Below are positions 26,477-34,938 of a stretch of 64,000 nt of DNA, piece by piece. A program made the translations under genes and the position numbers. Source of the stretch: Halomonas sp. BDJS001. Its GTDB lineage: Bacteria; Pseudomonadota; Gammaproteobacteria; Pseudomonadales; Halomonadaceae. The DNA lies in the NCBI RefSeq assembly GCF_026104355.1, contig NZ_CP110535.1, positions 248,001 through 312,000 on the forward strand, in the 5' to 3' direction. A model generated the notes under the pieces. The model was not told the origin of the DNA. It did no database searches and worked only from the letters and a program-made list of their open reading frames with translations. How positions within the stretch are numbered: the first letter of the stretch is position 1; each line of letters opens with the position of its first letter.

Positions 26477-26866
26477 TTGTCGTCGCTTAATGTGGGGCAA
26501 GCACAGGGCAATAGCATGCGAGTGAATTACTTGGGGCCAGCAGTGGTGGGCGTGGAGCACCCAGCAGTGGCCGAAATGGACAGACGAAAATTTCCACCCA
26601 GCTGCTATCTGGTTGAGATCAGTGAGGATGCACGCCCAGGCGGGCTTTGGATGGAAGGCGATGTGCTGGTGGTGGATGAGGCGCGTTCGTTCGGCCATGG
26701 GGATCTGGTGGTGGCAGAGGTGGAAGGGGAGTACCGATTGTTTAAATCCCACCGCGTGGGTAGCCGTTGCCGGTTATTGCCCACTGCTGGTGGCCAGGGG
26801 TGTTTTATCACCGCTAAGCAGTATCGCGGGGTGGTGGTGAGACAGGCTAGGTGTTGGGCGGTGTAG
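26477..26866 (+). CDS. UmuD/S24-like protein, probably without peptidase activity
   Basis: 129 aa from TTG 26477 or, more conservatively, 117 aa from ATG 26516. The S24 core WMEGDVLVVDEARSFGHGDLVVAEVEGEYRLFK is clear and includes the lysine-bearing strand. The catalytic Ser of the GDSM box is not found: the equivalent stretch is GGLWMEGD. Short UmuD-like relatives occur in mobile elements next to umuC; no umuC is present. It may act as a UmuD mimic or mutagenesis modulator. The strong AAGGAGG at 26453 is too far for either start, leaving the start unsettled. Confidence 0.6.
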   Translation: MSSLNVGQAQGNSMRVNYLGPAVVGVEHPAVAEMDRRKFPPSCYLVEISEDARPGGLWMEGDVLVVDEARSFGHGDLVVAEVEGEYRLFKSHRVGSRCRLLPTAGGQGCFITAKQYRGVVVRQARCWAV

Positions 26867-26986
26867 GTTATTTCTTACAAACAGATGGCAAAATGCTTAC
26901 ATGCGTTGCTCAGTTAATTTGGCATAGTGGTGTGGTCGCTTAATAGCACGCGTGGCGGAAACGCTTCGCCAGAAGATTGCGGCAAT

Positions 26987-27026
26987 AAAAACCCCCGGCT
27001 ATTTGGAGTGGCCGGGGGTTTTGTTT
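26987..27026. terminator. Intrinsic terminator
   Basis: AAAACCCCCGGC ... GCCGGGGGTTTT stem followed by GTTT. It separates the UmuD-like gene from 27054. The 120 bp before it (26868-26986) contain no gene but two CTTACA direct repeats 22 bp apart, also found in the relic phage. Confidence 0.8.
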
Positions 27027-27053
27027 CATCAAAAAATTAAAAGGGGATAGGGA

Positions 27054-27434
27054 ATGAGAAAGGTAACGTTAGCTGCCGTTTTAGGCTGGCTTTTATGTGT
27101 TTCATTAGTTGCCCAGGCTAACTGGTACTCAGGCGGTGACCTACACGGCGCAAGTGCTTTGGAATGGCAGCAAGCGAGTGACGCTAACAAGCTGGCAACA
27201 GCAGCTGATTTTGTAAGCACCATGCATCAAGGCGGACATTTTAAAGCTGCTATCAGCCGACAAATTAGTGACGTTAATAGCCTGCGTCCGTTGGCACAAG
27301 AATTGGTTAATCAGCTTAATGATGCCTTTGAACCAGATCCGGATCCAGCAGAGAATCGTCGCTTATTTTCTAATATGAAGGTGGGTGAAAGTGCTGCGTT
27401 ACTAATGATCATGATGGGATGGGTAGAACAGTAA
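27054..27434 (+). CDS. Secreted accessory protein of unknown function
   Basis: 126 aa with a clear Sec signal peptide (KVTLAAVLGWLLCVSLVAQA, cut before NWYSGG). The mature part is helical and Ala-rich (WQQASDANKLATAADFVSTMH). ATG 27054 follows AAAGGGG. Enclosed by terminators at 26987 and 27459, so it is a self-contained lysogenic cargo unit. No family recognised. Confidence 0.65.
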   Translation: MRKVTLAAVLGWLLCVSLVAQANWYSGGDLHGASALEWQQASDANKLATAADFVSTMHQGGHFKAAISRQISDVNSLRPLAQELVNQLNDAFEPDPDPAENRRLFSNMKVGESAALLMIMMGWVEQ

Positions 27435-27458
27435 TTATTAATAAAGCTTATGCTGAAT

Positions 27459-27487
27459 CCCCCGGCCATGTGATGTGGCCGGAGGAA
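27459..27487. terminator. Terminator-like hairpin after the secreted-protein gene
   Basis: CCGGCCA (27462-27468) pairs with TGGCCGG (27476-27482); a weak T-rich stretch follows. The relic phage carries a similar CGGCCA/TGGCCG hairpin at about 14047-14066. Confidence 0.55.
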
Positions 27488-27558
27488 TTTATGCTTTAAA
27501 AATATAAGAGAAGTGAGTCTGGGAGTAAGTTATGACGCGCTAAACTAGCGCTATTGGC

Positions 27559-28527
27559 TTACTCCATGCTTTCAATGATATTTGTTTCGATCAAAGTCGG
27601 GCCATCAAAAAGGCAGTCAATCCGGTACTTTAATTCTAAATTTAGAGCATTTTTTGCTGTGAATGACGAGACAACGCGCGCCCTACCAGATACATGGGGA
27701 ATATATGCTAGATCCCAAATTCGGGAAAAGCTGACTGTAGAGGGATTGATTGCTGCTTGCTTAGCGGCAAGCTCACAAGCATCAGCAGCCGCATTTTTTT
27801 CGAGGGGTACTCGTGCTGCAAAAGCCTCTCCATCTTGGGCATCTGTGGGCCTGAACCATACATTGAATGCATCTGCCCCAGAACCACATGTCACAAAAAA
27901 GACGGGGTCGCCCGTTGTACTGCGAGAAGATGACTTCGCAATTGAGGCGGTGTCGAGTTGGCTGCAGTGCTGGTTTTCAACTGATATCTTGTTTACGGTT
28001 GCAATAATTTGTTGTTTAAACTGCGAAGTATCATTGTCCCATAAAAAATCGTCTTCTACATAGATGCGACCACCATCATCATGGCGCTCTATTTCCCGTA
28101 GAACCGCATTGGGAACCCAGCCTTTTACATGCGTTAGCCAATCCGGGGTTTGGATCTGAACCTCAGTCCAATCGCTTTGTACACATAGGCGACGTACAGT
28201 CGTTGAATTGTCGATCACATGATAGTGATCTCTGCCTAATATTTCAGAGGCCTTGTCATTCCTGATTTTAGGAGAAGATAAGTCTGCTTCCTCATGAACG
28301 TCATGCTCCCCAGTGACGGCCACGACATCACCTAGCGCTAACCCGCCATTACCGCATGCTGCGGGGATCTCTGCATTGGTAGCCACATCTGCTAATAATG
28401 CAGTGTTCTCGTTTGAGCTCGACTCTGTATTGTTTTCTTGGCTATCGGAAGAATCATTCCGGCATCCTATGAGAACCAACGCTAATAATGTGTAACTGAC
28501 CAATCTGAACGCTTGCATTGTATCCAC
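27559..28527 (-). CDS. Lipoprotein with SH3-like segment, prophage cargo
   Basis: 322 aa (GTG 28527; ATG 28518 also possible). Lipobox LVLIGC at the N-terminus followed by a low-complexity Ser/Asn/Glu linker, then an SH3b-like stretch (LALGDVVAVTGEHDVHEEADL ... WTEVQIQTPDWLTHVKGWV) and a C-terminal domain with two cysteines. An envelope lipoprotein of this kind next to gpD, AT-rich and expressed on its own, is a candidate for lysogenic conversion or superinfection exclusion; that role is a guess. The 200 bp upstream (28528-28726) is AT-rich and holds no clear gene. Confidence 0.65.
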   Translation of the reverse strand: MDTMQAFRLVSYTLLALVLIGCRNDSSDSQENNTESSSNENTALLADVATNAEIPAACGNGGLALGDVVAVTGEHDVHEEADLSSPKIRNDKASEILGRDHYHVIDNSTTVRRLCVQSDWTEVQIQTPDWLTHVKGWVPNAVLREIERHDDGGRIYVEDDFLWDNDTSQFKQQIIATVNKISVENQHCSQLDTASIAKSSSRSTTGDPVFFVTCGSGADAFNVWFRPTDAQDGEAFAARVPLEKNAAADACELAAKQAAINPSTVSFSRIWDLAYIPHVSGRARVVSSFTAKNALNLELKYRIDCLFDGPTLIETNIIESME

Positions 28528-28726
28528 TCATATCGTGTTAATGAGGCATAAGAGCGTGTTCACCAAGGTTGGGTCAGTATGAATATATTGAGCAACATTG
28601 GAGATTTTAAGTACTGCTATACAAAAGTATCTAAATTTGATGGTATTGCTAATTTTTATTAACTACAAGTTTTGCTTTGTTTCCACAGTGCTCACCTTGG
28701 CGGACTGATATTGAGCGCGATACATT

Positions 28727-29692
28727 TCACCGCGTCTCCATCCGAATACTGCAGGTATACCCCCGCTCCGTGAAATTATGGGTCACTTCATCAATGATCC
28801 AGGGCGTGGCGTCGATCTCTGGCTTGTAGCCCTGTGCGGTGACCGGGGTTTCGGGGTAGATGTCGGCGCGGCCTTCGGCCAGTTCCAGGGTGAGTTCGGA
28901 GTGCTTGCGCTGTAGGCGCTTGAGTTCGGCGCTGGCTTCTTCAATGGCGTGGGCCTCACTTGCGTAGGTGTGGCGCAGGCGCTTGGTATTGTCGCTACTG
29001 CCCACCAGCACTTCTTTTCTTTCGGCACTTTCCAAGTCGCTCCAATAAGCCAGCACGCCGGTGAACTCTTCACGATCGGCGATGAGATAGCGGTGGGTGT
29101 CGCCCACGCCGCGCTTGAGGGTGAGCATGGGGATGGGCGTGCCGCCTGCGGTGACGCCGCCGTTCATGGGCATAAACAGTAAGTTGCCGTTTTTGGCCAT
29201 GCATAGGGCATCAAACCGTTCAGCCAGGCGGTGCAAAAAGTGCAGGTCGCTTTCGTCGGTTTGGTCTATGTGATCAATAAATATTCCCGCCAGCGCCGAT
29301 GCGATATTAGGAGCCAGCCCCAGGCGACCGGCGGCGGTGGCCACAATCTCTTCGAGTGTTTTCTCGTGATAGCTTTCACAGCGCTTGGCGGGGTTCTCTT
29401 TGCGCAGGTCGGCACTGCGGGCGCGGATCGTGAGCACATCCGGCGCGCCTGAGTGTTCGACTTCATCCACGGTAAAGCTGCCGCGATCCACCAGGGCTTC
29501 ACCTTCCCAGCCCAGGGCCACGGTCAGGATCTTGCCGCGCGGGGGGATGGCGAGGCGGCCGTCGTGGTCTTCCAGGGTCATGGTGAGTTCGTCGGTGGTG
29601 GTACCGCGCCGGTCGGTGATAGTCAGGCTTTGCAGGCGGCCGGTGGCGGCCATGCCGCCGATTGAATAGGCGGGTCGGCGAGCAGGAATCAT
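28727..29692 (-). CDS. D: Tail protein gpD (late control protein, hub)
   Basis: 321 aa. It has the gpD fold pattern (LTITDRRGTTTDELTMTLEDHDGRLAIPPRGK, then RSADLRKENPAKRCESYHEKTLEEIV, then VTHNFTERGYTCSIRMETR at the end). It forms the T4 gp27-like hub of the baseplate around the gpV spike. Overlaps gpU by one base. It ends the D-U-T-E-F transcription unit. Confidence 0.93.
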   Translation of the reverse strand: MIPARRPAYSIGGMAATGRLQSLTITDRRGTTTDELTMTLEDHDGRLAIPPRGKILTVALGWEGEALVDRGSFTVDEVEHSGAPDVLTIRARSADLRKENPAKRCESYHEKTLEEIVATAAGRLGLAPNIASALAGIFIDHIDQTDESDLHFLHRLAERFDALCMAKNGNLLFMPMNGGVTAGGTPIPMLTLKRGVGDTHRYLIADREEFTGVLAYWSDLESAERKEVLVGSSDNTKRLRHTYASEAHAIEEASAELKRLQRKHSELTLELAEGRADIYPETPVTAQGYKPEIDATPWIIDEVTHNFTERGYTCSIRMETR

Positions 29693-30141
29693 TACACGAG
29701 CCTCGGCACGGCGCGCATGGCCATACCGGCCAGCGGGCCGAGCATGGCCAGCAGGTTGCCGTTATCGTCTTCTACCCGATGCAGCACCATATCAAAATCA
29801 ATTTGCTGGGCGGCGCCGTCGCGCATCAATGCGACCTTGCGCTCCTTTAGGCTTTCCATCACAAAGAAACCGTAGTTTTTGCCGGTGCCTTCAATCAATG
29901 GCCAGGCGTGTCCCTGGCTGGCCATGTCGCGCACCTGATCGAGGTGGGGTTGGCCACCGGTGAATTGGGGGTGAAGGGTGCCGGTGAGCGTGAAGGTGTC
30001 TTCCCCTGGGCCGAGAAACTGCCGGGCGGGCAGCAGGCCGACGCGGCCTTGGGCTTCCTGCCGCCATCGGGTTTGCCGCTGCAGCTCTTGATAGGCGGCG
30101 GTGTCTAGGGCGAACACGAACATGCCGTAAATCATCATCAT
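29692..30141 (-). CDS. U: Tail protein gpU (terminator/baseplate)
   Basis: 149 aa with the gpU pattern: MFVFALDTAAYQELQRQTRWR, GPGEDTFTLTGTLHP, and GKNYGFFVMESLKERK. It closes the tail tube. P2 order T-U-D is retained. Confidence 0.92.
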   Translation of the reverse strand: MMMIYGMFVFALDTAAYQELQRQTRWRQEAQGRVGLLPARQFLGPGEDTFTLTGTLHPQFTGGQPHLDQVRDMASQGHAWPLIEGTGKNYGFFVMESLKERKVALMRDGAAQQIDFDMVLHRVEDDNGNLLAMLGPLAGMAMRAVPRLV

Positions 30142-30163
30142 GGTGATATTTCCTCACTGCTCT

Positions 30164-33100
30164 TTAATCAATGTCGTGGAAGGCGCTGCGGTGGTTTGCC
30201 TGGGCGCGGCGTTCGGCATCGCGCAGGGCGCGCTGTACTTCGGCGTTTACCAGCCGTGCCAGGGCTTGTTCATCCATGCCGGGGGCTGCGTTGATCTCGA
30301 TATTGATGCCGCCGTGAATCACTAGCCCGCCGCTGGGCTGGCTGGCGTGGCTTTGCAGCGGCGGCCGGGCGTCGACCTGTATGCCGCTGGTGTCGATGCG
30401 TAGCGGGTCGAATTGGGGAAGTTCTGGCCACTCGATGCGAAGGGCATCAAGCGTGGGCATTTCCGGCTTGGCCAGCTCGCTATAGAGCGTGGGTAGCTCT
30501 GGGCGCTGGATCTCTAACGCGCCCAGTTCGGGTAATGCGGGCAGCGTGGGCCGCTCGATGCGTAGCGCATCAAGGGCGGGCGTTTCGGGCTTGGCCAGCT
30601 CGCTATAGAGCGTGGGTAGCTCGGGGCGCTGGATCTCTAATGCGCCCAGCTCGGGAAGTTCGGGCAGTGTTGGCCGCTCCACTTCCAGGGCGATAGCGGG
30701 GGATGCGACCCCGGCGCCCAGCATTAGCCCGGCGGCGGCGTCACGCATATGGCTGGCGAGGCTGCGCACTTGTTTAACGGGGCCATCGGCGTCGGCTTCA
30801 ATGCCGTTGGCCAGGCCTTGGGAGACGTAGTTACCAATGGTGGCAAACACGCGGCTGGGGGAGTGGATATCCAGCCAACCGCGCACGGTGCTGGTGACGT
30901 CGTTGGCGAGATTGGCGGCGCTTTCCGTGGCGCGATTGGCGCCGTCGCGTATGCCTTGCCCTAAGCCTGCGGCGGTATCCTTTCCTAGTTGGATAGCACG
31001 GTTGGCACCGCTGCTGAGTGAGTCCAGCGCGCTACCCATGGCGTCTTGCACCCAGCCCGCGATATTGCCCGCCATGCCCATCACTTGGTCACGCAAGGCG
31101 CCGATCATGCTGCCGATGCCGTTGATCATGCCTTCAACGATATTGACGCCGAAGCCTTCAAACACACGGCTGGGGGAGTTGATGCCGAGCACGCCTTTGA
31201 ACCAGTTGGCCACGCTGGAGGCGATGTTGGTTATCCGCTCGCGCAGGGCGGTGAGCTTTTCGGTCAGCCCGCCCAGCAGGCCGTCGAAAATAAAGCCGCC
31301 CAGGCTGCGGAAGTTTTCCGGCACTGAAATGCCCAGGCGTTCGAGGGTATTGGTGAAGGCGCTATACAGCAGCCCAAGCGGTGACCAGTTGATGAGCAGG
31401 CGCGACACGCCGCCGATGCCATCGCCAAAGGCGGCGTTAACCGTTGACCATACGCTACCCGCTGATTGACGCACCCAGCCCATGGCGCTGTTCATGCCGT
31501 TGGATAGGCCGCCGATCATCTTGCTACCCAGCTCGGCCAGAGAGTCGGGCAGCTCAATCCCCAGGCGGCCTAACGCGGATGAAATGCCGCTATAGAGCAA
31601 GCCAAGCGGTGACCAGTTGACCAGCAGGCGGGTAACGCCGCCGATGCCGTCACCAAAGGCGTCTTTCACTTGCTGCCATAGGCCCAGGAAAAACCCTTTG
31701 ATGGGTTCCCAGTATTTGTAAATCACCAGCGCGGTGGCGGCGATGGCCAGGATGGCCCAGCCAATCGGGTTGGTGGCGAGGAATACCGCCGTTGCTTTGA
31801 GTGCGCCGAGTAGGCCGATGGTTAGCGCTTTCCCTACGGCAAACAGGGCGGCGCCCGCTGTTTTTAACACCGGGGCTAGCACGCCTGCTTGTATGCCCAG
31901 GGTGGACATGGCAAAGCGTGCGAACAGCAGCGGGGAGAGAATGCTGGCAAACGTCATGGTGACAGCGCCGCCGATGGTGGCCAGGGCGATCATGGCCGCC
32001 GCGACTTTGGCGATGGTGCCTGCCAGCTCGGGATTGGCTTTGATCCAGTCGCCGACGCTTCGCGTGATGGCGGTGATGTTCTGCACCAGGTCACGCAGGG
32101 GGCCGTCGTTGGTGTCGGTAATACTGATGCCAACTTCTTCCCAGGCGCTGCGCAGGTTCTTTAAATCGCCACCGATGTTGTCGGCCATGACTTCGGCCAT
32201 ACGGGCGTTTTCGCCCATGTTGTCGCCCAGGGCATTGATGATGTCATCCAGCTGGCCACCGCCCATGGCGTCGACCAGTTCCGCCATGCCGGAGCCCGCT
32301 TCTACGCCGAAGATGTCCTGCATGATGGCTTTGCGTTCGACGTTGCCCAGATCCGCCGTGGCTTGGCTGATATCACGCAGAATATCGGGCATGGCGCGCA
32401 TATTGCCGTTGGCGTCGGATATTTGCAGGCCGATGTTTTCAATCGCGGCCGCGCCCTTGGCGGCGGGGTTGGTGAGCCGGTTCATCATGGCGCGCATGGT
32501 GGTACCGGCCTGGCTACCCTGAATGCCGATGTTGCCGAGAATGCCCGACATGGCAGCGGCTTGTTCCATGGTGAGCTTGAGGTCTTCGGCGCCGCCCAGG
32601 TACTTCATGGTTTCGCCGAGCATTTCCAGGTTAACGTTGGCGCGGCTGGCGGTACCGGAAAGAATATCCCCGACACGGGCCATGGCGCCTTCCGCCTCCA
32701 TATCGACCTTGAACGCCCCGGCGATGTTGGAGGCAATGTCCGCCGCGCGGGCCAGCTCGGTATTGTTGGCCAGCGATAGCGCGAGCACGTCTTTCATTGA
32801 GGCCTGAATGGCCCCTGCGCTCATACCTGCGCGTAGTAGAAACTCTTGGCCTGCACCCACTTCGGTTGCGCTGAAGGCGGTGGTTGACCCCAGGTCGCGG
32901 GATTGCTGACGTAGCCCTTGGTAACGTTCGTCGTCTGCATCAAAGCGGCCAACGGCCTGTAGGGTGCTCATCTGTTCCGCCCAGGCAACGCCAGGCGTTA
33001 ACAGGCGAGAGGCGGCGTAGCCTTGGGCGATGCCGGTGCCGAACATGCCCATGCCCACGCCTTGGGCGCGGGCGACGTTGGCCATGCCGTTTTGGTAGCG

Positions 33101-33793
33101 GTCGCGGGCCTGGGTTAAGCGCCGCTGGCGTTCGGCAACTTCGGCAAGGTGGCGCTTCTGTTCCTGCAGCGCAGTGTTTAAGCGTTCCTCTTTGGTGCGC
33201 AGCTCCCGGGCGCTGCGCCCGAGGTTGTCGGTGCTGATGCCCGCTTCATCAAGCCGCGTTTTTAGCCCGCGGATTCGCTCCGTTTGGGTGGCGTGGTTTT
33301 GGGTAAGGCGCTTGATCTCTTCGCCCGCATGACGGGTTCGGTTGCGGTATTCCCGCATCGCGCGGGCGGAGCGGTCGAACTCGGTCTGCTGACCGTGGAG
33401 GCGCACGCGGGCGCGTTCCAGCGAGGCGGTCAACTGGTCGCTGGGCTGCTTGGTTTTGAGTAGCTCGCGGGCTAGCCGGTCGTATTCCCGGCGGGCAACG
33501 GTCAGGCCGGATTTAATACCGGCGTGGGCTTCGCGCTGTTGGTCGAGCGCCTGGGTGTACTGGCGGTTGCGTTCGCGGGCGTCGCGCATTGCGCGGGTGT
33601 TAGTGCGCAGAGCGGCGTTGGCTTTGCGGTAGCTGGTGAGGTCGCTTTGTTGCCGCTGCAGGTCTTTTAACTGGTCGCGGGTTTCGCGCATGGCTTGGGC
33701 GGTTTGCCCGGCACCTTGGCGCATTCGCTTTAGGGGGCCGGTGACGCGATCTACCGCGTTCAACATGACTTGCAGGCGTAGATTACGCGACAT
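30164..33793 (-). CDS. T: Tail tape-measure protein gpT
   Basis: 1209 aa, longer than P2 gpT (about 815), implying a longer tail. Residues 1-260 are coiled coil; a TP901-type tape-measure domain (SRDLGSTTAFSATEVGAGQEFLLRAG, GILGNIGIQGSQAGT) follows; hydrophobic segments lie around residues 585-700; two near-repeats containing GDGIGGVTRLLVNWSPLGLLYS are near 715 and 800; a Pro/Leu/Glu-rich 41-residue repeat lies near 1045-1120. Confidence 0.93.
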   Translation of the reverse strand: MSRNLRLQVMLNAVDRVTGPLKRMRQGAGQTAQAMRETRDQLKDLQRQQSDLTSYRKANAALRTNTRAMRDARERNRQYTQALDQQREAHAGIKSGLTVARREYDRLARELLKTKQPSDQLTASLERARVRLHGQQTEFDRSARAMREYRNRTRHAGEEIKRLTQNHATQTERIRGLKTRLDEAGISTDNLGRSARELRTKEERLNTALQEQKRHLAEVAERQRRLTQARDRYQNGMANVARAQGVGMGMFGTGIAQGYAASRLLTPGVAWAEQMSTLQAVGRFDADDERYQGLRQQSRDLGSTTAFSATEVGAGQEFLLRAGMSAGAIQASMKDVLALSLANNTELARAADIASNIAGAFKVDMEAEGAMARVGDILSGTASRANVNLEMLGETMKYLGGAEDLKLTMEQAAAMSGILGNIGIQGSQAGTTMRAMMNRLTNPAAKGAAAIENIGLQISDANGNMRAMPDILRDISQATADLGNVERKAIMQDIFGVEAGSGMAELVDAMGGGQLDDIINALGDNMGENARMAEVMADNIGGDLKNLRSAWEEVGISITDTNDGPLRDLVQNITAITRSVGDWIKANPELAGTIAKVAAAMIALATIGGAVTMTFASILSPLLFARFAMSTLGIQAGVLAPVLKTAGAALFAVGKALTIGLLGALKATAVFLATNPIGWAILAIAATALVIYKYWEPIKGFFLGLWQQVKDAFGDGIGGVTRLLVNWSPLGLLYSGISSALGRLGIELPDSLAELGSKMIGGLSNGMNSAMGWVRQSAGSVWSTVNAAFGDGIGGVSRLLINWSPLGLLYSAFTNTLERLGISVPENFRSLGGFIFDGLLGGLTEKLTALRERITNIASSVANWFKGVLGINSPSRVFEGFGVNIVEGMINGIGSMIGALRDQVMGMAGNIAGWVQDAMGSALDSLSSGANRAIQLGKDTAAGLGQGIRDGANRATESAANLANDVTSTVRGWLDIHSPSRVFATIGNYVSQGLANGIEADADGPVKQVRSLASHMRDAAAGLMLGAGVASPAIALEVERPTLPELPELGALEIQRPELPTLYSELAKPETPALDALRIERPTLPALPELGALEIQRPELPTLYSELAKPEMPTLDALRIEWPELPQFDPLRIDTSGIQVDARPPLQSHASQPSGGLVIHGGINIEINAAPGMDEQALARLVNAEVQRALRDAERRAQANHRSAFHDID
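30430..30675. repeat. Two copies of a 123-bp repeat in gpT
   Basis: Encodes GALEIQRPELPTLYSELAK twice with a 41-residue period and a partial third unit. The copies are nearly identical at DNA level, so the repeat is young or kept uniform by recombination. Confidence 0.75.
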
Positions 33794-33804
33794 CGGCTGT
33801 TTTC

Positions 33805-34352
33805 CTATTTGTTGCGTTTACCGTTTGGCTTGCTGCCTTCGTGGCGTTTGCGGGCGCGTTCGCGCCACTGCATGAGTTCTTCGAGTTCCATGTTGTCCAT
33901 GGCGCTGGGTTCCCAGTGGAACACCATGGCGAGATCCGCCATGGCGTCTTCTACGAACTCGGGAAGGGCTCTTTTTTGAAGGGCTAGGCCTCGGTTTCCT
34001 TGAATTTCTTTGGGATCAAAAAACCGTTGAGCGCCGTGCCGAGCTGAATGAGGTCGACGATATCGAGCGTTTTCACCTCGGCTTCGGTGAGCGGTGGCGT
34101 AGTGATGCGGGGCAACACTTTATGCAGGGCGGTAACTTCGAAGTTCATGATGTCGACCAAGCTGACGCCACGCATACCGCCGGACATGGGTTTACGCACG
34201 GTGATTTCTTTTACCGTGGTTTTGCCACGCTGCAGCGGGGTTTCCAGTGGCACTACTTCGGTCGGCACGCCTGGGGCGGCAGCGGTGGTTTGCTCTTCGT
34301 GTTTCTCAACTGCTTGGGTGTCGGTGCTTTGGTTTTCGGTCTTATCGATCAT
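33805..34352 (-). CDS. E': gpE+E' fusion by programmed -1 frameshift
   Basis: gpE is read to the slippery heptamer TTTTTTG (minus strand, 34023-34017), where a -1 slip gives FFDPKEIQGNRG and bypasses the gpE stop. The extension continues ALPEFVEDAMADLAMVFHWEPS and ends ERARKRHEGSKPNGKRNK at TAG 33805. The extension matches the E' type of P2 (helical HWEPS ... ELMQWRERAR segment). It lies between E and T as in P2 and acts as a tail-assembly chaperone, like lambda gpGT. No separate start codon for E' is needed. Confidence 0.85.
33984..34352 (-). CDS. E: Tail assembly chaperone gpE
   Basis: 122 aa, with a hydrophilic N-terminus longer than in P2, then the conserved core KEITVRKPMSGGMRGVSLVDIMNF and LTEAEVKTLDIVDLIQLGTALNGF. 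The frame ends TAG 33984 eleven codons after the slippery site. Made in excess over gpE+E'. Confidence 0.9.
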   Translation of the reverse strand: MIDKTENQSTDTQAVEKHEEQTTAAAPGVPTEVVPLETPLQRGKTTVKEITVRKPMSGGMRGVSLVDIMNFEVTALHKVLPRITTPPLTEAEVKTLDIVDLIQLGTALNGFLIPKKFKETEA

Positions 34353-34413
34353 GGTCGTGTCCTATAAAAGAAAAGGGGTAGGGCCACCGGGGTGGCCGTT
34401 GGGTGGAGGTGCT

Positions 34414-34923
34414 TTACACACCCAGGGCGGCGCGGCGCTCTGCCAAGCGATCCTTGCCACGAACTTTGAAGATGAAGCCAGGCACGTCGCGCTCGATGAC
34501 CTCTTCGCCATCGACGATTAACTTGAAGTACGAAAGGGTGGTGGTGACGCTGATTTGGTTGTTGTCGCCCTTTGATGCGTCACCCATGTTGATGGTCTTG
34601 TGGCGGCCGCGCATGACGATCTCGACCGGGATAACCCCGCCGTCTTCGTCGGATTCGTAAGAGCCGGTCATACGCAGCATGGCGGCGTCGTGGATGGGGC
34701 TGCCGTAGCTTTCGTAGATATCGACAATCATGCCCCCGGCCGTCCACTCGAATTCCTGCAGTTCGTTGCCCTGGTCGACTTCGATCGGGCCTTCCATGCC
34801 GCCGCCTTCGTACTCGACCATGCGGCGGGCCAGCTCGGGCAGGGTGAGTTCGGGAATTTGGCCCTGCCAGTTGTTGCCGTCGCCGAACAGGTTGAAGTCT
34901 TTAAGAATGTAAGGGAGTGCCAT
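34414..34923 (-). CDS. FII: Major tail tube protein gpFII
   Basis: 169 aa, P2 FII length. Starts MALPYILKDFNLFGDGNNWQGQIPEL and ends with a sheet-rich core (FKLIVDGEEVIERDVPGFIFKVRGKDRLAERRAALGV). Follows FI by 15 nt. Confidence 0.93.
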   Translation of the reverse strand: MALPYILKDFNLFGDGNNWQGQIPELTLPELARRMVEYEGGGMEGPIEVDQGNELQEFEWTAGGMIVDIYESYGSPIHDAAMLRMTGSYESDEDGGVIPVEIVMRGRHKTINMGDASKGDNNQISVTTTLSYFKLIVDGEEVIERDVPGFIFKVRGKDRLAERRAALGV

Positions 34924-34938
34924 GGTCAGTTGCTCCTG

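Noticed and set aside
31734..32522. Long rightward frames opposite the tape-measure and other late genes
   Set aside because: Shadows caused by GC-biased third positions of gpT; composition and lack of homology argue against coding.
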